From Litorisediminicola beolgyonensis (lineage in GTDB: Bacteria > Pseudomonadota > Alphaproteobacteria > Rhodobacterales > Rhodobacteraceae): a stretch of DNA of 27,259 nucleotides. The stretch covers positions 1 through 27,259 of the forward strand of contig NZ_JBHTMU010000049.1 in NCBI RefSeq assembly GCF_042679605.1. The letters are read 5' to 3'. The first letter of the stretch is position 1. Each line of letters starts with the position of its first letter. The notes under the pieces were generated by a model, which was given only the letters and a program-made list of their open reading frames with translations, made no database searches and was not told the origin of the DNA. The position numbers and the translations under genes are program-made. Below, piece by piece: positions 1 to 9,312 of this stretch.

Positions 1-447
1 GAACCCGAACCGCGGCCCGAACCCGAGCCGGAGCGCGCGCCGGTGGCCGACGCCGTCGCCGACGCGGTGGCCGAGGCCCTGGCCTCTGGCGGCACCACCA
101 ACCCCCAGCCCGATCTGCCGGTCGGGCCCCCCATGACCGCGGGCGAGAAGGACGCGCTCCGCGTCGCGGTCCAGCGCTGCTGGGTCGTCGATGTCGGCAG
201 CCAGTCGGCCAATGTGACCGTCGAGGTCGGCATGGACATGTCGCAGGACGGCACCGTGCAGTCGGGCTCGATCCGCCTTATATCGTCGGCCGGCGGCTCC
301 GGCAGCGCGGTCGAGACCGCTTTCCAGGCCGCGCGCCGGGCGATCCTGCGCTGCCAGCAGGGCGGCTACCCGCTCCCGCCCGAGAAGTTTGCCCAGTGGA
401 AGGAGATCGTCATGACCTTCGATCCCTCGGGCATGCGGGTCCGCTGA
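1..447 (+). CDS. tolA: TolA, C-terminal part (5' end outside window)
   Basis: Only the last 148 residues are visible; the frame is open from base 1 and stops at 445-447. TolA is the inner-membrane protein that spans the periplasm and connects TolQR to TolB and Pal, using the proton motive force. The visible part begins with a Glu-Pro repeat, continues as an Ala/Val/Asp-rich stretch, and ends in a compact domain of about 100 residues. Two cysteines in that domain (in VQRCWV and ILRCQQ) are typical of the TolA C-terminal domain and probably form a disulfide. The identification rests on this domain together with tolB, pal and cpoB directly downstream in the same direction. The 94 bases before tolB contain a small GCGGA/TCCGC hairpin but no strong terminator, so co-transcription is likely. 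Codon 15 (GTG at 43) is an internal valine, not a start. Confidence 0.85.
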   Translation, partial: EPEPRPEPEPERAPVADAVADAVAEALASGGTTNPQPDLPVGPPMTAGEKDALRVAVQRCWVVDVGSQSANVTVEVGMDMSQDGTVQSGSIRLISSAGGSGSAVETAFQAARRAILRCQQGGYPLPPEKFAQWKEIVMTFDPSGMRVR

Positions 448-541
448 TGAGCCCTTTCGGCGGAAATCCGCAGGGCAGCCGTTCAATCGCCGCCGCAGCC
501 GCGTTAACCTTTATCCCAGTGACCGTTCCGAGGATGACCAG

Positions 542-1882
542 ATGAGCATGATCCGCACCGCCACACTGACCTGCCTCGCCGTCGTGCTCCTTGGGCTCGG
601 CCTCTTTGCGACGCCCGCCATCGCGCAAAGCGGCCCGCTTCGGATCGACATCACCGAGGGGGTGATCGAACCGATCCCGGTCGCGATCCCGTCCTTCGTC
701 GCCGAAAGCGCCGCCGGGCAGCAATGGGCGAGCCAGATCACCCAGGTGGTCAGCGACGACCTGACCGGCACCGGGCTTTTCCGGGCGATCCCGCGCGATG
801 CGCATATCAGCGGCATCACCAGCTTCGCGAGCCCCGTGCAGTTCGCCGACTGGAAGGCGATCAACGCGCAGGCCTTGATCACCGGCGCGGTCGACGTGGA
901 TGCCTCGGGCCGGATCATCGTGAAGTTCCGCGTCTGGGACGTCTTCGCGGGCACCGAGCTTGGCGAGGGCATGCAGTTCGCGGGCACCGCCGAGGGTTGG
1001 CGCCGGATGGGCCACAAGGTCGCCGACCAGGTCTATTCGCGGGTGACGGGCGAGGGCGGCTATTTCGACAGCCGCGTCGTCTTCGTCTCCGAGACCGGCC
1101 CCAAGGACAACCGCCAGAAGCGCCTCGCGGTCATGGATTACGACGGCGCCAACGTGCAGTACCTGACGAGCTCGGCCTCGCTGGTCTTGGCGCCGCGCTT
1201 CTCGCCCTCGGGCGACCGCGTGCTCTACACGAGCTACGAATCCGGCAGCCCGCGCGTCTACATGCTGAACGTGGGCAGCGTCTCGGCGCAGCCCTTGCCC
1301 GCCCAGGGCGGCGCGATGAGTTTTGCGCCGCGCTTCTCGCGCGACGGGCGCGCGCTCCTTTATTCGGCCACCAACGGCTCGAACACCGACATCTTCCGCA
1401 TGGACCTCGCCTCGGGCGGGACCTCGCAGCTGACCTCCGCGCCCTCAATCGAGACCGCGCCCAGCTACTCGCCCGACGGCAGCCAGATCGTCTTCGAGAG
1501 CGACCGCTCGGGCAGCCAGCAGCTTTACGTCATGCCCGCGAGCGGCGGCGAGGCGCAGCGGATCAGCTTCGGCGAGGGGCGCTACGGCACGCCGGTCTGG
1601 TCGCCGCGAGGTGACCTCATCGCCTTCACCAAGCAGAATGCCGGTCGTTTCCATATCGGCGTGATGCGCACCGACGGCTCCGAAGAACGGCTCCTGACCG
1701 CGTCCTTCCTGGATGAAGGCCCGACCTGGGCGCCGAATGGCCGCGTCATCATGTTCTCGCGCGAGACCCAAGGGGCGGGCGGCACCTCGTCGCTCTACTC
1801 GGTCGATGTCTCGGGCCGGAACCTCCGCCGGGTGCCGACGCCCGAGGGCGCCTCGGACCCGTCCTGGGGCCCGCTCCAGTGA
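542..1882 (+). CDS. tolB: TolB, periplasmic beta-propeller of the Tol-Pal system
   Basis: 446 residues, the normal length for TolB. A Sec signal peptide covers about residues 1-29 and ends in ATPAIAQ. An N-terminal alpha/beta domain follows (to about residue 165), then a six-bladed propeller built from WD40-like TolB repeats, visible as recurring 'P..SPDG..I.F.S...G...IY' units (for example APRFSPSGDRVLYTS and APSYSPDGSQIVFES). TolB binds Pal and the TolA C-terminal domain in the periplasm and releases Pal from its resting complex during constriction. A GAGGA ribosome site at 529-533 lies 8 bases before the ATG at 542. A second ATG at 548 is possible but is less well spaced. It sits between tolA and pal in the classical order. 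Identification is secure. Confidence 0.96.
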   Translation: MSMIRTATLTCLAVVLLGLGLFATPAIAQSGPLRIDITEGVIEPIPVAIPSFVAESAAGQQWASQITQVVSDDLTGTGLFRAIPRDAHISGITSFASPVQFADWKAINAQALITGAVDVDASGRIIVKFRVWDVFAGTELGEGMQFAGTAEGWRRMGHKVADQVYSRVTGEGGYFDSRVVFVSETGPKDNRQKRLAVMDYDGANVQYLTSSASLVLAPRFSPSGDRVLYTSYESGSPRVYMLNVGSVSAQPLPAQGGAMSFAPRFSRDGRALLYSATNGSNTDIFRMDLASGGTSQLTSAPSIETAPSYSPDGSQIVFESDRSGSQQLYVMPASGGEAQRISFGEGRYGTPVWSPRGDLIAFTKQNAGRFHIGVMRTDGSEERLLTASFLDEGPTWAPNGRVIMFSRETQGAGGTSSLYSVDVSGRNLRRVPTPEGASDPSWGPLQ

Positions 1883-1888
1883 TCACTC

Positions 1889-1918
1889 CCTCCGGAATGT
1901 CCTCTAAAGTTCCGGAGG
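1889..1918 (+). repeat. Inverted repeat between tolB and pal
   Basis: A perfect 9-bp stem (CCTCCGGAA at 1889-1897 with TTCCGGAGG at 1910-1918) encloses a 12-base loop, 7 bases after the tolB stop. No T-run follows, so it is not a textbook intrinsic terminator. It could be a processing or mRNA-stabilising hairpin that lets pal, an abundant lipoprotein, be expressed above tolB, or a leaky attenuator. Function is inferred only from position. Confidence 0.5.
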
Positions 1919-2001
1919 CCGCCCCGACCCGCGCGAGCGCCCATTAACAAGCGATTCGAGCCATGATAGGCTCGCGCCAACCAACGAGCAGGACAGCCGA
2001 C

Positions 2002-2529
2002 ATGACCCGTATCTTCACCGTTCTCACGCTCGTGGCGGCGCTTGCCGCTACCGGCTGCACCCGCCCCGACCGCTTCGGCGACAGCGCAGGCGGCACCGAT
2101 CCCATGGCCGGGGCCGGCGTCGCGGGCGGCATCGTCCCGGGCAGCGCCAACGACCCCCAGAGCCCCGCCTATTTCAACCAGACCATCGGCGACCGCGTGC
2201 TCTTCGCCGTCGACCAGTCGACGCTCTCGGCCTCGGCCCAGGCAACGCTCGACGGCCAGGCGCAGTGGCTGATGACCAATTCCGACTACCTCGCCGTGAT
2301 CGAAGGCCATGCCGACGAACAGGGCACCCGCGAATACAACCTCGCGCTCGGCGCGCGCCGCGCCAACGCAGTGATGGAATACCTGGTCTCGCGCGGCGTC
2401 TCGGCCAACCGGCTGCGCTTCGTGTCCTACGGCAAGGAGCGTCCCATCGAGATCTGCTCCGAAGAGGCCTGCTACGCCAAGAACCGCCGCGCCGTCACGG
2501 TGATCGCCGCGGGCGGGCTGACCGGCTGA
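2002..2529 (+). CDS. pal: Pal, peptidoglycan-associated outer-membrane lipoprotein
   Basis: 175 residues from the ATG at 2002. The N-terminus is a lipoprotein signal with lipobox A-T-G-C and acylated Cys19. A flexible Gly/Ala/Pro-rich stretch follows, then an OmpA-like peptidoglycan-binding domain from about residue 65. The family signature GHADEQGTREYNLALGARRA spans residues 102-121; Asp105 and Arg119 or Arg120 are the expected diaminopimelate contacts. Pal anchors the outer membrane to the cell wall and is moved to the division site by TolQRAB. The frame is open up to an ATG at 1963, but starting there would put 13 charged or polar residues ahead of the lipoprotein signal, so 2002 is preferred. 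Its stop shares one base with the cpoB start (TGATG). Confidence 0.96.
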   Translation: MTRIFTVLTLVAALAATGCTRPDRFGDSAGGTDPMAGAGVAGGIVPGSANDPQSPAYFNQTIGDRVLFAVDQSTLSASAQATLDGQAQWLMTNSDYLAVIEGHADEQGTREYNLALGARRANAVMEYLVSRGVSANRLRFVSYGKERPIEICSEEACYAKNRRAVTVIAAGGLTG

Positions 2530-3443
2530 TGCGCCGCTTCGCCCTTGCTGCCGCGCTGATCCTCGCGCCGTTGCCTGCGCTCGCGCAGGAGACGCTGGCC
2601 GATATCCGTCAGGACCTCTCGGTTCTGACGGTCGAGCTGCAGCGCCTTCAGCGCGAATTGTCGACCACCGGCGGCGCGGGCGTGAACATTGCGGGCAGCA
2701 CGCTCGATCGCGTCAATGCCATCGAGGCCGAGCTTCAGCGGCTGACGAACCGCACCGAGGAAATGCAGTTCCGCATCGACAGCGTCGTGCGCGACGGCAC
2801 CAACCGGATCGGCGATCTGGAGTTCCGCCTCTGCGAGCTCGAGGACGGCTGCGACATCGGCTCTCTCGGCCAGACCGCGCCCCTGGGCGGCACGGCGCCG
2901 GCGACGAGCGGCAGCGGTCCGATCATGTCCGGCGGGCCGTCGCTCGACGGCCAGCCCTTGCCCACCGACGGCACCGCGACCGTCGCCGATATCGAGACCG
3001 CGCCGGGCGCAGGCACAGGCACGGGCGCCGAGGCGTTGCCCTCCGGCGGCGCGCAGCTCGCGGTCAACGAAGAGCAGGACTTCCGGCGGGCGCAGGAGGC
3101 GCTCGCCAGCGGTGACTTTCAATCCGCCGCGAACCTCTTTGAGACCTACCGCCAGACCTATCCGGGCGGTCCGCTAGACGCGGCGGCGCTGGTCGGGCGC
3201 GGCCGGGCGCTGGAAGGCGCGGGCGACACCCGCGGCGCGGCGCAGGCCTATCTCGACGCCTATTCCGCCTATCCGCAATCCGAGGTCGCTCCGGTCGCGC
3301 TCTGGAAGCTCGGCGCGGCGCTTGGCGCGCTCGGCTCGGTGTCCGAGGCCTGCGTGACGCTCGCCGAGGTCGGCAACCGCTTCCCCGGCGATGCCGCCGT
3401 GGCCGAGGCGCAGGCGGCGCGCTCGCAACTCCCCTGTCCGTGA
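2529..3443 (+). CDS. cpoB: CpoB (YbgF), periplasmic coordinator of peptidoglycan synthesis and Tol-Pal
   Basis: 304 residues. The signal peptide is about residues 1-20, ending in LPALAQ. A coiled-coil segment follows (about 22-100, with heptad-like LxxELQRLQREL and IEAELQRLTNRTEEM), matching the trimerising N-terminal domain of CpoB. A low-complexity Gly/Ser/Thr/Pro linker comes next. The C-terminal third (from about residue 180) is a TPR domain with units such as 'DFRRAQEALASGDFQSAANLFE' (residues split here by position only) and 'DAAALVGRGRALEGAGDTR'. In Escherichia coli this protein couples PBP1B/LpoB activity to Tol-driven outer-membrane constriction. The start codon overlaps the pal stop by one base, and its stop overlaps the next GTG by four, implying translational coupling on both sides. 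Confidence 0.93.
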   Translation: MRRFALAAALILAPLPALAQETLADIRQDLSVLTVELQRLQRELSTTGGAGVNIAGSTLDRVNAIEAELQRLTNRTEEMQFRIDSVVRDGTNRIGDLEFRLCELEDGCDIGSLGQTAPLGGTAPATSGSGPIMSGGPSLDGQPLPTDGTATVADIETAPGAGTGTGAEALPSGGAQLAVNEEQDFRRAQEALASGDFQSAANLFETYRQTYPGGPLDAAALVGRGRALEGAGDTRGAAQAYLDAYSAYPQSEVAPVALWKLGAALGALGSVSEACVTLAEVGNRFPGDAAVAEAQAARSQLPCP

Positions 3444-4762
3444 CCGCGACCGGCTCCGGTCTCGACGCGCGTTTCGCCGCCGAGATGGGGGTGCTTCTCG
3501 GGCCGGACTTCCCGTCCGACATCGCGCTCGCCGTCTCGGGCGGCGGCGATTCCATGGCGATGCTGACGCTGGCGCATAACTGGACGCGGGTCTGGGGTCT
3601 GCGCCTGCACGTCGTCACCATCGACCACGGGCTGCGCCAAGAGAGCGCCGAGGAGGCGCGGTTCGTGGGTCAGGAATGCGCCGCGCTCGGGCATCCTCAC
3701 AGCATCCTGCGCTGGCGCTGGGATGGCCGCGGCAACCTGATGGCGGCAGCGCGGGAAGCGCGGCTCCGGCTGATCGAGGGCTGGCGGGGACCGATCGCGC
3801 ATGTGCTCTTCGCCCATACCGAGGACGATCTGGCCGAGACCTTCTTGGCCCGGCTGGCGCGTGGCGCCGGTGTCGAGGGGCTTTCCGCGATGGCGCCAAA
3901 GCGTCCTGTGCGGGTCGCCCCGCTCGCCGCCGAGGGGCAGGGGGTGCAGCCTGCGGGGGGCGAGGGCTACGACATCATCCGCCCCTGTCTCGGCATGCGC
4001 CGCGCCGAGCTGCGCCACTACCTGAGCGTTCTCAAGGGCCGCTGGGTCGAGGATCCCACCAACGAGGACCCGCGCTACGACCGCGCCCGCTACCGCGGCC
4101 TTCTGCCGCGCCTCGCCGAAGAGTGGCTCGGTCCCGATATTCTGGCCGAGGCGGCGCGTCGGCAGTCCCGCGCCCGCGACGCGCTGACTGCGCGCGCGCT
4201 CGAGGTCTGGGGCCGGATCGGGGCGGAAGATACGCGGACCGGGGACATCACCTTCGACCGCGACGGCCTTGCCGCGACCGAGCGCGACACGCAGCTTCGG
4301 CTCCTCTCCGCCGCGCTCTCGCTGATCGGCGGAACCGGCTATCGCCCCCGCGAGGCGCCTCTCGAACAACTTCTCGATCGCCTGCTCTCGGGGGGCAGCG
4401 GAACGCTTAACGGCTGCGAGGCGATGGCGCGCCGGGACAAACTCTACCTTTTCCGTGAGCTTGCAGCCGTTCCGCCCGAGCCTCTGCCTGCGACCGTGGG
4501 CACGCTCTGGGATGGCCGGTGGCAGCTCACCGAGACGCGCGACGGTGCCGAAATCGCCGCCCTGGGCGAGACCGGCTGGGCCGCCCTGCCAGAGGAAAAC
4601 CGCATCCATCCGCACCGTGCGGCACGGGCGCTTCCGGCGCTCTGGCGCGACGGCGCGCTCCTCGCCTGTCCCGCGCTCGGTCTTGGCGCTGCCGCAATCT
4701 TGCGATACGCCCCGTTCGGACAGGTGGGCATGGGCCTGCCGGAGCTCATGCGCTTACGTTGA
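3440..4762 (+). CDS. tilS: TilS, tRNA(Ile) lysidine synthetase
   Basis: 440 residues from a GTG start that overlaps the cpoB stop in GTGA. TilS uses ATP and lysine to change C34 of the CAU-anticodon tRNA(Ile) into lysidine, so that it reads AUA and is charged with isoleucine; it is normally essential. The PP-loop ATPase motif SGGGDS lies at residues 33-38. It is followed by VVTIDHGLR, by AHTEDDLAETFLARLARG and by the late-N-domain motif RPCLGMRRAELRHYL with NEDPRYDRARYR, all characteristic of TilS. The C-terminal region (about 260-440) is more variable. Placement between cpoB and ftsH matches the order known in Rhodobacter relatives. No gap separates it from cpoB, so it is part of the tol-pal transcript. 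The ftsH promoter overlaps its stop codon. Confidence 0.94.
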   Translation: MTATGSGLDARFAAEMGVLLGPDFPSDIALAVSGGGDSMAMLTLAHNWTRVWGLRLHVVTIDHGLRQESAEEARFVGQECAALGHPHSILRWRWDGRGNLMAAAREARLRLIEGWRGPIAHVLFAHTEDDLAETFLARLARGAGVEGLSAMAPKRPVRVAPLAAEGQGVQPAGGEGYDIIRPCLGMRRAELRHYLSVLKGRWVEDPTNEDPRYDRARYRGLLPRLAEEWLGPDILAEAARRQSRARDALTARALEVWGRIGAEDTRTGDITFDRDGLAATERDTQLRLLSAALSLIGGTGYRPREAPLEQLLDRLLSGGSGTLNGCEAMARRDKLYLFRELAAVPPEPLPATVGTLWDGRWQLTETRDGAEIAALGETGWAALPEENRIHPHRAARALPALWRDGALLACPALGLGAAAILRYAPFGQVGMGLPELMRLR

Positions 4763-4785
4763 ATGGACCGCTGCTATCCCTATGT
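4758..4785 (+). promoter_or_regulatory. Heat-shock (RpoH-like) promoter of ftsH
   Basis: GTTG at 4758-4761, then 17 bases, then CCTATGT at 4779-4785. The alphaproteobacterial sigma-32 pattern is CTTG-N17/18-CyTATnT, so only the first base of the -35 differs. The -35 lies on the tilS stop codon. A start near 4792 would give a leader of about 50 bases before the ftsH start. ftsH is a known heat-shock gene in many bacteria, which supports the reading. The match is by eye; the same bases can be read less well as a housekeeping promoter (TTGAAT-N16-TATGTT). Confidence 0.5.
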
Positions 4786-4841
4786 TAACAGCGTGCCGCT
4801 CATGCTAGAGGGCATAAGACCGATTTTGAGGAGATCTTGCC

Positions 4842-6751
<1,910 letters not shown>

Positions 6752-6755
<4 letters not shown>

Positions 6756-7531
6756 GCCTCGACGAAGAGACCGACTGGAACCCCGGCCTGTATCACAGGT
6801 TCCGGGGGTTCCGCTTGCGCCCCGCGCTGGACCTCCTGCGCTCGGTCGGCCCGCTGCCCGAAGGCGATATCGTCGACCTGGGCTGCGGCTCCGGCGCCGT
6901 CGGACCCGCGCTCGGCCAGTTGCGCCGCCGTCTCGTGGGCGTCGACCAGAGCAAGACGATGCTCGAACATGCCCGCCGCACGGGCGTCTACAAGGACATC
7001 ATCGAGGCCGATCTCGCGACATGGGAAAGCGACGCACCCTGCGCGATGATCTTCTCCAACGCCGCGTTGCATTGGGTCGGAGATCATCCGGCGCTTCTGA
7101 CGCGGCTTGCCGGAATGCTGGCGCCGGGCGGCGTTCTGGCTGTGCAACTGCCGCATCAGAACCGCGCGCCGTCGCACCGGCTCTGGGTGCAGATCGCCGA
7201 AGAGATGTATCCTCGCCGCTTTGCCCAGGCCAAGCCGCCCGAGATCCTGCTGCCCGCCGAATACCATCGCCTCTTGAGCGATCTCGGACGCGTCACGCTC
7301 TGGGAAACCGAGTATTACCAAGAGCTTGCCCCGGACGGGGAGGGGCATCCGGTGCGCCGCTTCACCGAGAGCACCTATGCCCGCCCGCTTCTGCAGATGC
7401 TGGAAGAGGACGAGAAGACCAAGCTCATCAAGGCCTACGAGGCGGTGATCGGCAAAGCCTATCCGATGGGCCCGCGGGGGAACGTGCTGTTCCCGTTCCG
7501 GCGGCTCTTCTTCACGCTGCACACGGACTGA
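6752..7531 (+). CDS. Tam-type SAM-dependent methyltransferase (probable trans-aconitate 2-methyltransferase)
   Basis: 259 residues, close to the length of trans-aconitate 2-methyltransferase. Class I methyltransferase fold: motif I VDLGCGSG at about 41-48 binds SAM, the acidic end of strand 2 is VGVDQS, and motif IV is FSNAALHWVGDH. The N-terminus WNPGLYHRFRGFRLRPALDLL and the AALHWV segment resemble Tam, which methylates the spontaneously formed aconitase inhibitor trans-aconitate in the cytosol. The C-terminal segment GPRGNVLFPFRRLFFTLHTD also fits the family. The start overlaps the ftsH stop by 4 bases, so translation is probably coupled. Fold is certain; the substrate is inferred from overall resemblance only. 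Confidence 0.8.
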
Positions 7532-7541
7532 GCCCGACGGA

Positions 7542-8147
7542 ATGCCCGCGCTGTTGCCGACCGAGTTCTCTGGCAAAATCGTCTGGCTGGGCCGGGTCGA
7601 TCCGGATGCCTCCGGGATCCAGGCCAAGGCCGTCGAGACCCTCGCGCTCGATTGGGAGGGCATCCCCGGCGCGCGTCACTCCGGTCTGAACCGGCCGTCC
7701 TGCGGCCGCCTCACCCGCCAATATTCGCGCGGCACCGAGATCCGGAACACGCGGCAGCTCTCGATCCTCTCCGCCGAGGAAACCTCCGAGGTCGCGCGTC
7801 GGCTGAAACTCGACCGTCTCGATCCGGTGCTTCTCGGTGCGACGGTGGTGCTGCGCGGCCTGCCGGACCTCTCGCACCTGCCGCCCTCGTCGCGGCTGCA
7901 GCTCTCCGACGGCGGCATGCTGGTCGTCGACATGCAGAACCGGCCCTGCCATCTGCCCGCGCGGGAAATCGAGACCGTGCATCCCGGTGCGGGCGGGTCC
8001 TACAAGACCGCCTCGAAGGGCTTGCGCGGCATCACCGCCTGGGTCGAGCGCCCCGGAACCCTGAGCCTCGGCGACAGCCTGCGGCTCCATATCCCCGACC
8101 AGCGCGGCTGGGAGTTTCTGGGCGAGGCGCGCAATCCCTCAGCCTGA
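7542..8147 (+). CDS. MOSC-domain protein
   Basis: 201 residues, almost entirely one MOSC domain (beta-rich, related to the C-terminal domain of molybdenum cofactor sulfurases and to YiiM/YuaD-type proteins). Features seen are RHSGLNRPSCGR with Cys54, the NTRQLSILSAEETSEVARRL segment (about residues 68-87) and the strong match LDPVLLGATVVLRGLPDLSHLPPSSRL after it. Stand-alone MOSC proteins are thought to carry or transfer sulfur, or to act on metal-cofactor chemistry such as reduction of N-hydroxylated compounds; the substrate here is unknown. It starts 10 bases after the methyltransferase stop, so the two are probably co-transcribed with ftsH. Its 3' end overlaps the convergent thioesterase gene by 9 bases, leaving no room for a normal terminator. 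Confidence 0.82.
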   Translation: MPALLPTEFSGKIVWLGRVDPDASGIQAKAVETLALDWEGIPGARHSGLNRPSCGRLTRQYSRGTEIRNTRQLSILSAEETSEVARRLKLDRLDPVLLGATVVLRGLPDLSHLPPSSRLQLSDGGMLVVDMQNRPCHLPAREIETVHPGAGGSYKTASKGLRGITAWVERPGTLSLGDSLRLHIPDQRGWEFLGEARNPSA

Positions 8148-8555
8148 CGGCACCGGCACCATCGTGCCGGTCAGAAGCGCGACATGGGTTTCCGCGCCGT
8201 CCTCGTCCAGCGCGTAGACATCCGCCATGACGATCACCAGCCGCTTGCCCGGTTTCACCACCCGACCGCGCGCGACAAGCCGGGTGCCCACCGCGGGCGC
8301 GAGCAGGTGGATCTTCATCTCCGAGGTCACCACCTCGCGGTCCTCGGGCAGGAGCGACAGCGCCGAATAGCCCGCGGCGCTGTCACCGAGCGCAAAGGTC
8401 ACCCCGGCATGGGCGAAGCCGTGCTGCTGCCTCAGGTGGTCGCCGATGGGCGCAGAGATCGTCACCCGCCCGGGCTCGACCGCCTGAAGCTCCGCCCCGA
8501 AGGTCGTCATCAGGCTCTGCCGAGCGAAACTGTCGTGAACGCGGGTCTTGGACAT
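8139..8555 (-). CDS. PaaI-type hotdog thioesterase
   Basis: 138 residues, the usual size for a single hotdog domain. The segment HLRQQHGFAHAGVTFALGDS (residues 40-59) carries the family pattern: a loop with HG.AHAG followed by the central helix with a conserved Asp (Asp58), the likely general base. Such enzymes hydrolyse acyl-CoA thioesters; PaaI itself acts on stalled phenylacetate-ring-CoA intermediates. No phenylacetate genes are nearby, so the substrate is open. The ATG at 8553-8555 gives MSKTRVHDSFARQ, a typical start; the frame is open further upstream, but that would overlap pdeM in another frame. It lies 41 bases downstream of pdeM on the same strand, so it may be the last gene of the lhr-pdeM transcript. 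Confidence 0.82.
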   Translation of the reverse strand: MSKTRVHDSFARQSLMTTFGAELQAVEPGRVTISAPIGDHLRQQHGFAHAGVTFALGDSAAGYSALSLLPEDREVVTSEMKIHLLAPAVGTRLVARGRVVKPGKRLVIVMADVYALDEDGAETHVALLTGTMVPVPSG

Positions 8556-8596
8556 GCCGCGACAGGAGCACGGCCCGGGAGCCCCCGCAAGCCGCT

Positions 8597-9259
8597 TCAG
8601 CGCGGCATCGGGATCGCGAGCGGCGTCGGTCCGGTCAGGATGGCGCGCGCCTCGCGGCTCATGAGCGCGGCAAGCGCGGCATGATCGCTGCGCAGACCGC
8701 CGGTATAGGCCCCGTAGGCGGGCAGGATCAGGCGCGCCTCGTCGACGAGGAAGCAGGGCCGGGACAGCCTGCGCCCCCGAAGCTCCAGCCGCGCCGTCGG
8801 ATGGTAATGGCCCGACACCTCGCCCTGACCGTCGGCGCGCGCGATATGGCGGAAGACCAGGCCGCGCCGGTCCAGCTCGCGCCGATGCGTGCCGCCAAGG
8901 CTCACTGGCCCCGGATCGTGGTTGCCCTCGATCCACACCCAGTCGCGCCCGGCCTGCAGGCGCGCGATCCAGAGGCGCTCGTCCTCGGGCAGGATCGCGT
9001 CGATGCCCGGCGCGTCGAAACTGTCGCCGAGACAGATCACCTGCGTCGCGCCGGTCGCCTCGAGATCGCGCTCGAGCTTCAGGAGCGTCTCGCAGGTGTC
9101 GTAGGGCGGCAGCGCCGCGCCGCCCACGGCAGCCAGCCGCGCGCATTTGCCAAGGTGCAGATCCGAGACCACCAGCATCCGTTCTTCCGGCCAGTGCAGG
9201 CCACCGGAGGGCAGCGCTTCGAGCGCCGTGCCACGGAAGAGAAACGGAAGGCGGTTCAT
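8597..9259 (-). CDS. pdeM: PdeM, ligase-associated DNA-repair metallophosphoesterase
   Basis: 220 residues. All calcineurin-type phosphoesterase motifs are present in order: SDLHLGK (32-38), GDSFD (78-82), GNHDP (112-116) and GHYHP (150-154), which together bind two metals. The family is a predicted nuclease encoded with a Lhr-type helicase, an ATP-dependent DNA ligase and a metallo-beta-lactamase-fold exonuclease in many bacteria. Here the helicase gene is directly upstream (53-base gap), which supports the assignment; the ligase and exonuclease are not in this window. I chose the ATG at 9257-9259 (MNRLPFLFRG) over the in-frame ATG 36 bases upstream, because the fold begins there and the extra 12 residues look non-conserved. 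Confidence 0.87.
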   Translation of the reverse strand: MNRLPFLFRGTALEALPSGGLHWPEERMLVVSDLHLGKCARLAAVGGAALPPYDTCETLLKLERDLEATGATQVICLGDSFDAPGIDAILPEDERLWIARLQAGRDWVWIEGNHDPGPVSLGGTHRRELDRRGLVFRHIARADGQGEVSGHYHPTARLELRGRRLSRPCFLVDEARLILPAYGAYTGGLRSDHAALAALMSREARAILTGPTPLAIPMPR

Positions 9260-9312
9260 GCTTTGTTCAATGCCGCAAGCGGGCTGGTCCCGCAAGAGGG
9301 CTCGCGCCGGGA

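Noticed and set aside
1963..2001. Upstream ATG for pal
   Set aside because: It would add a polar leader before the lipoprotein signal; the signal and lipobox set the start at 2002.
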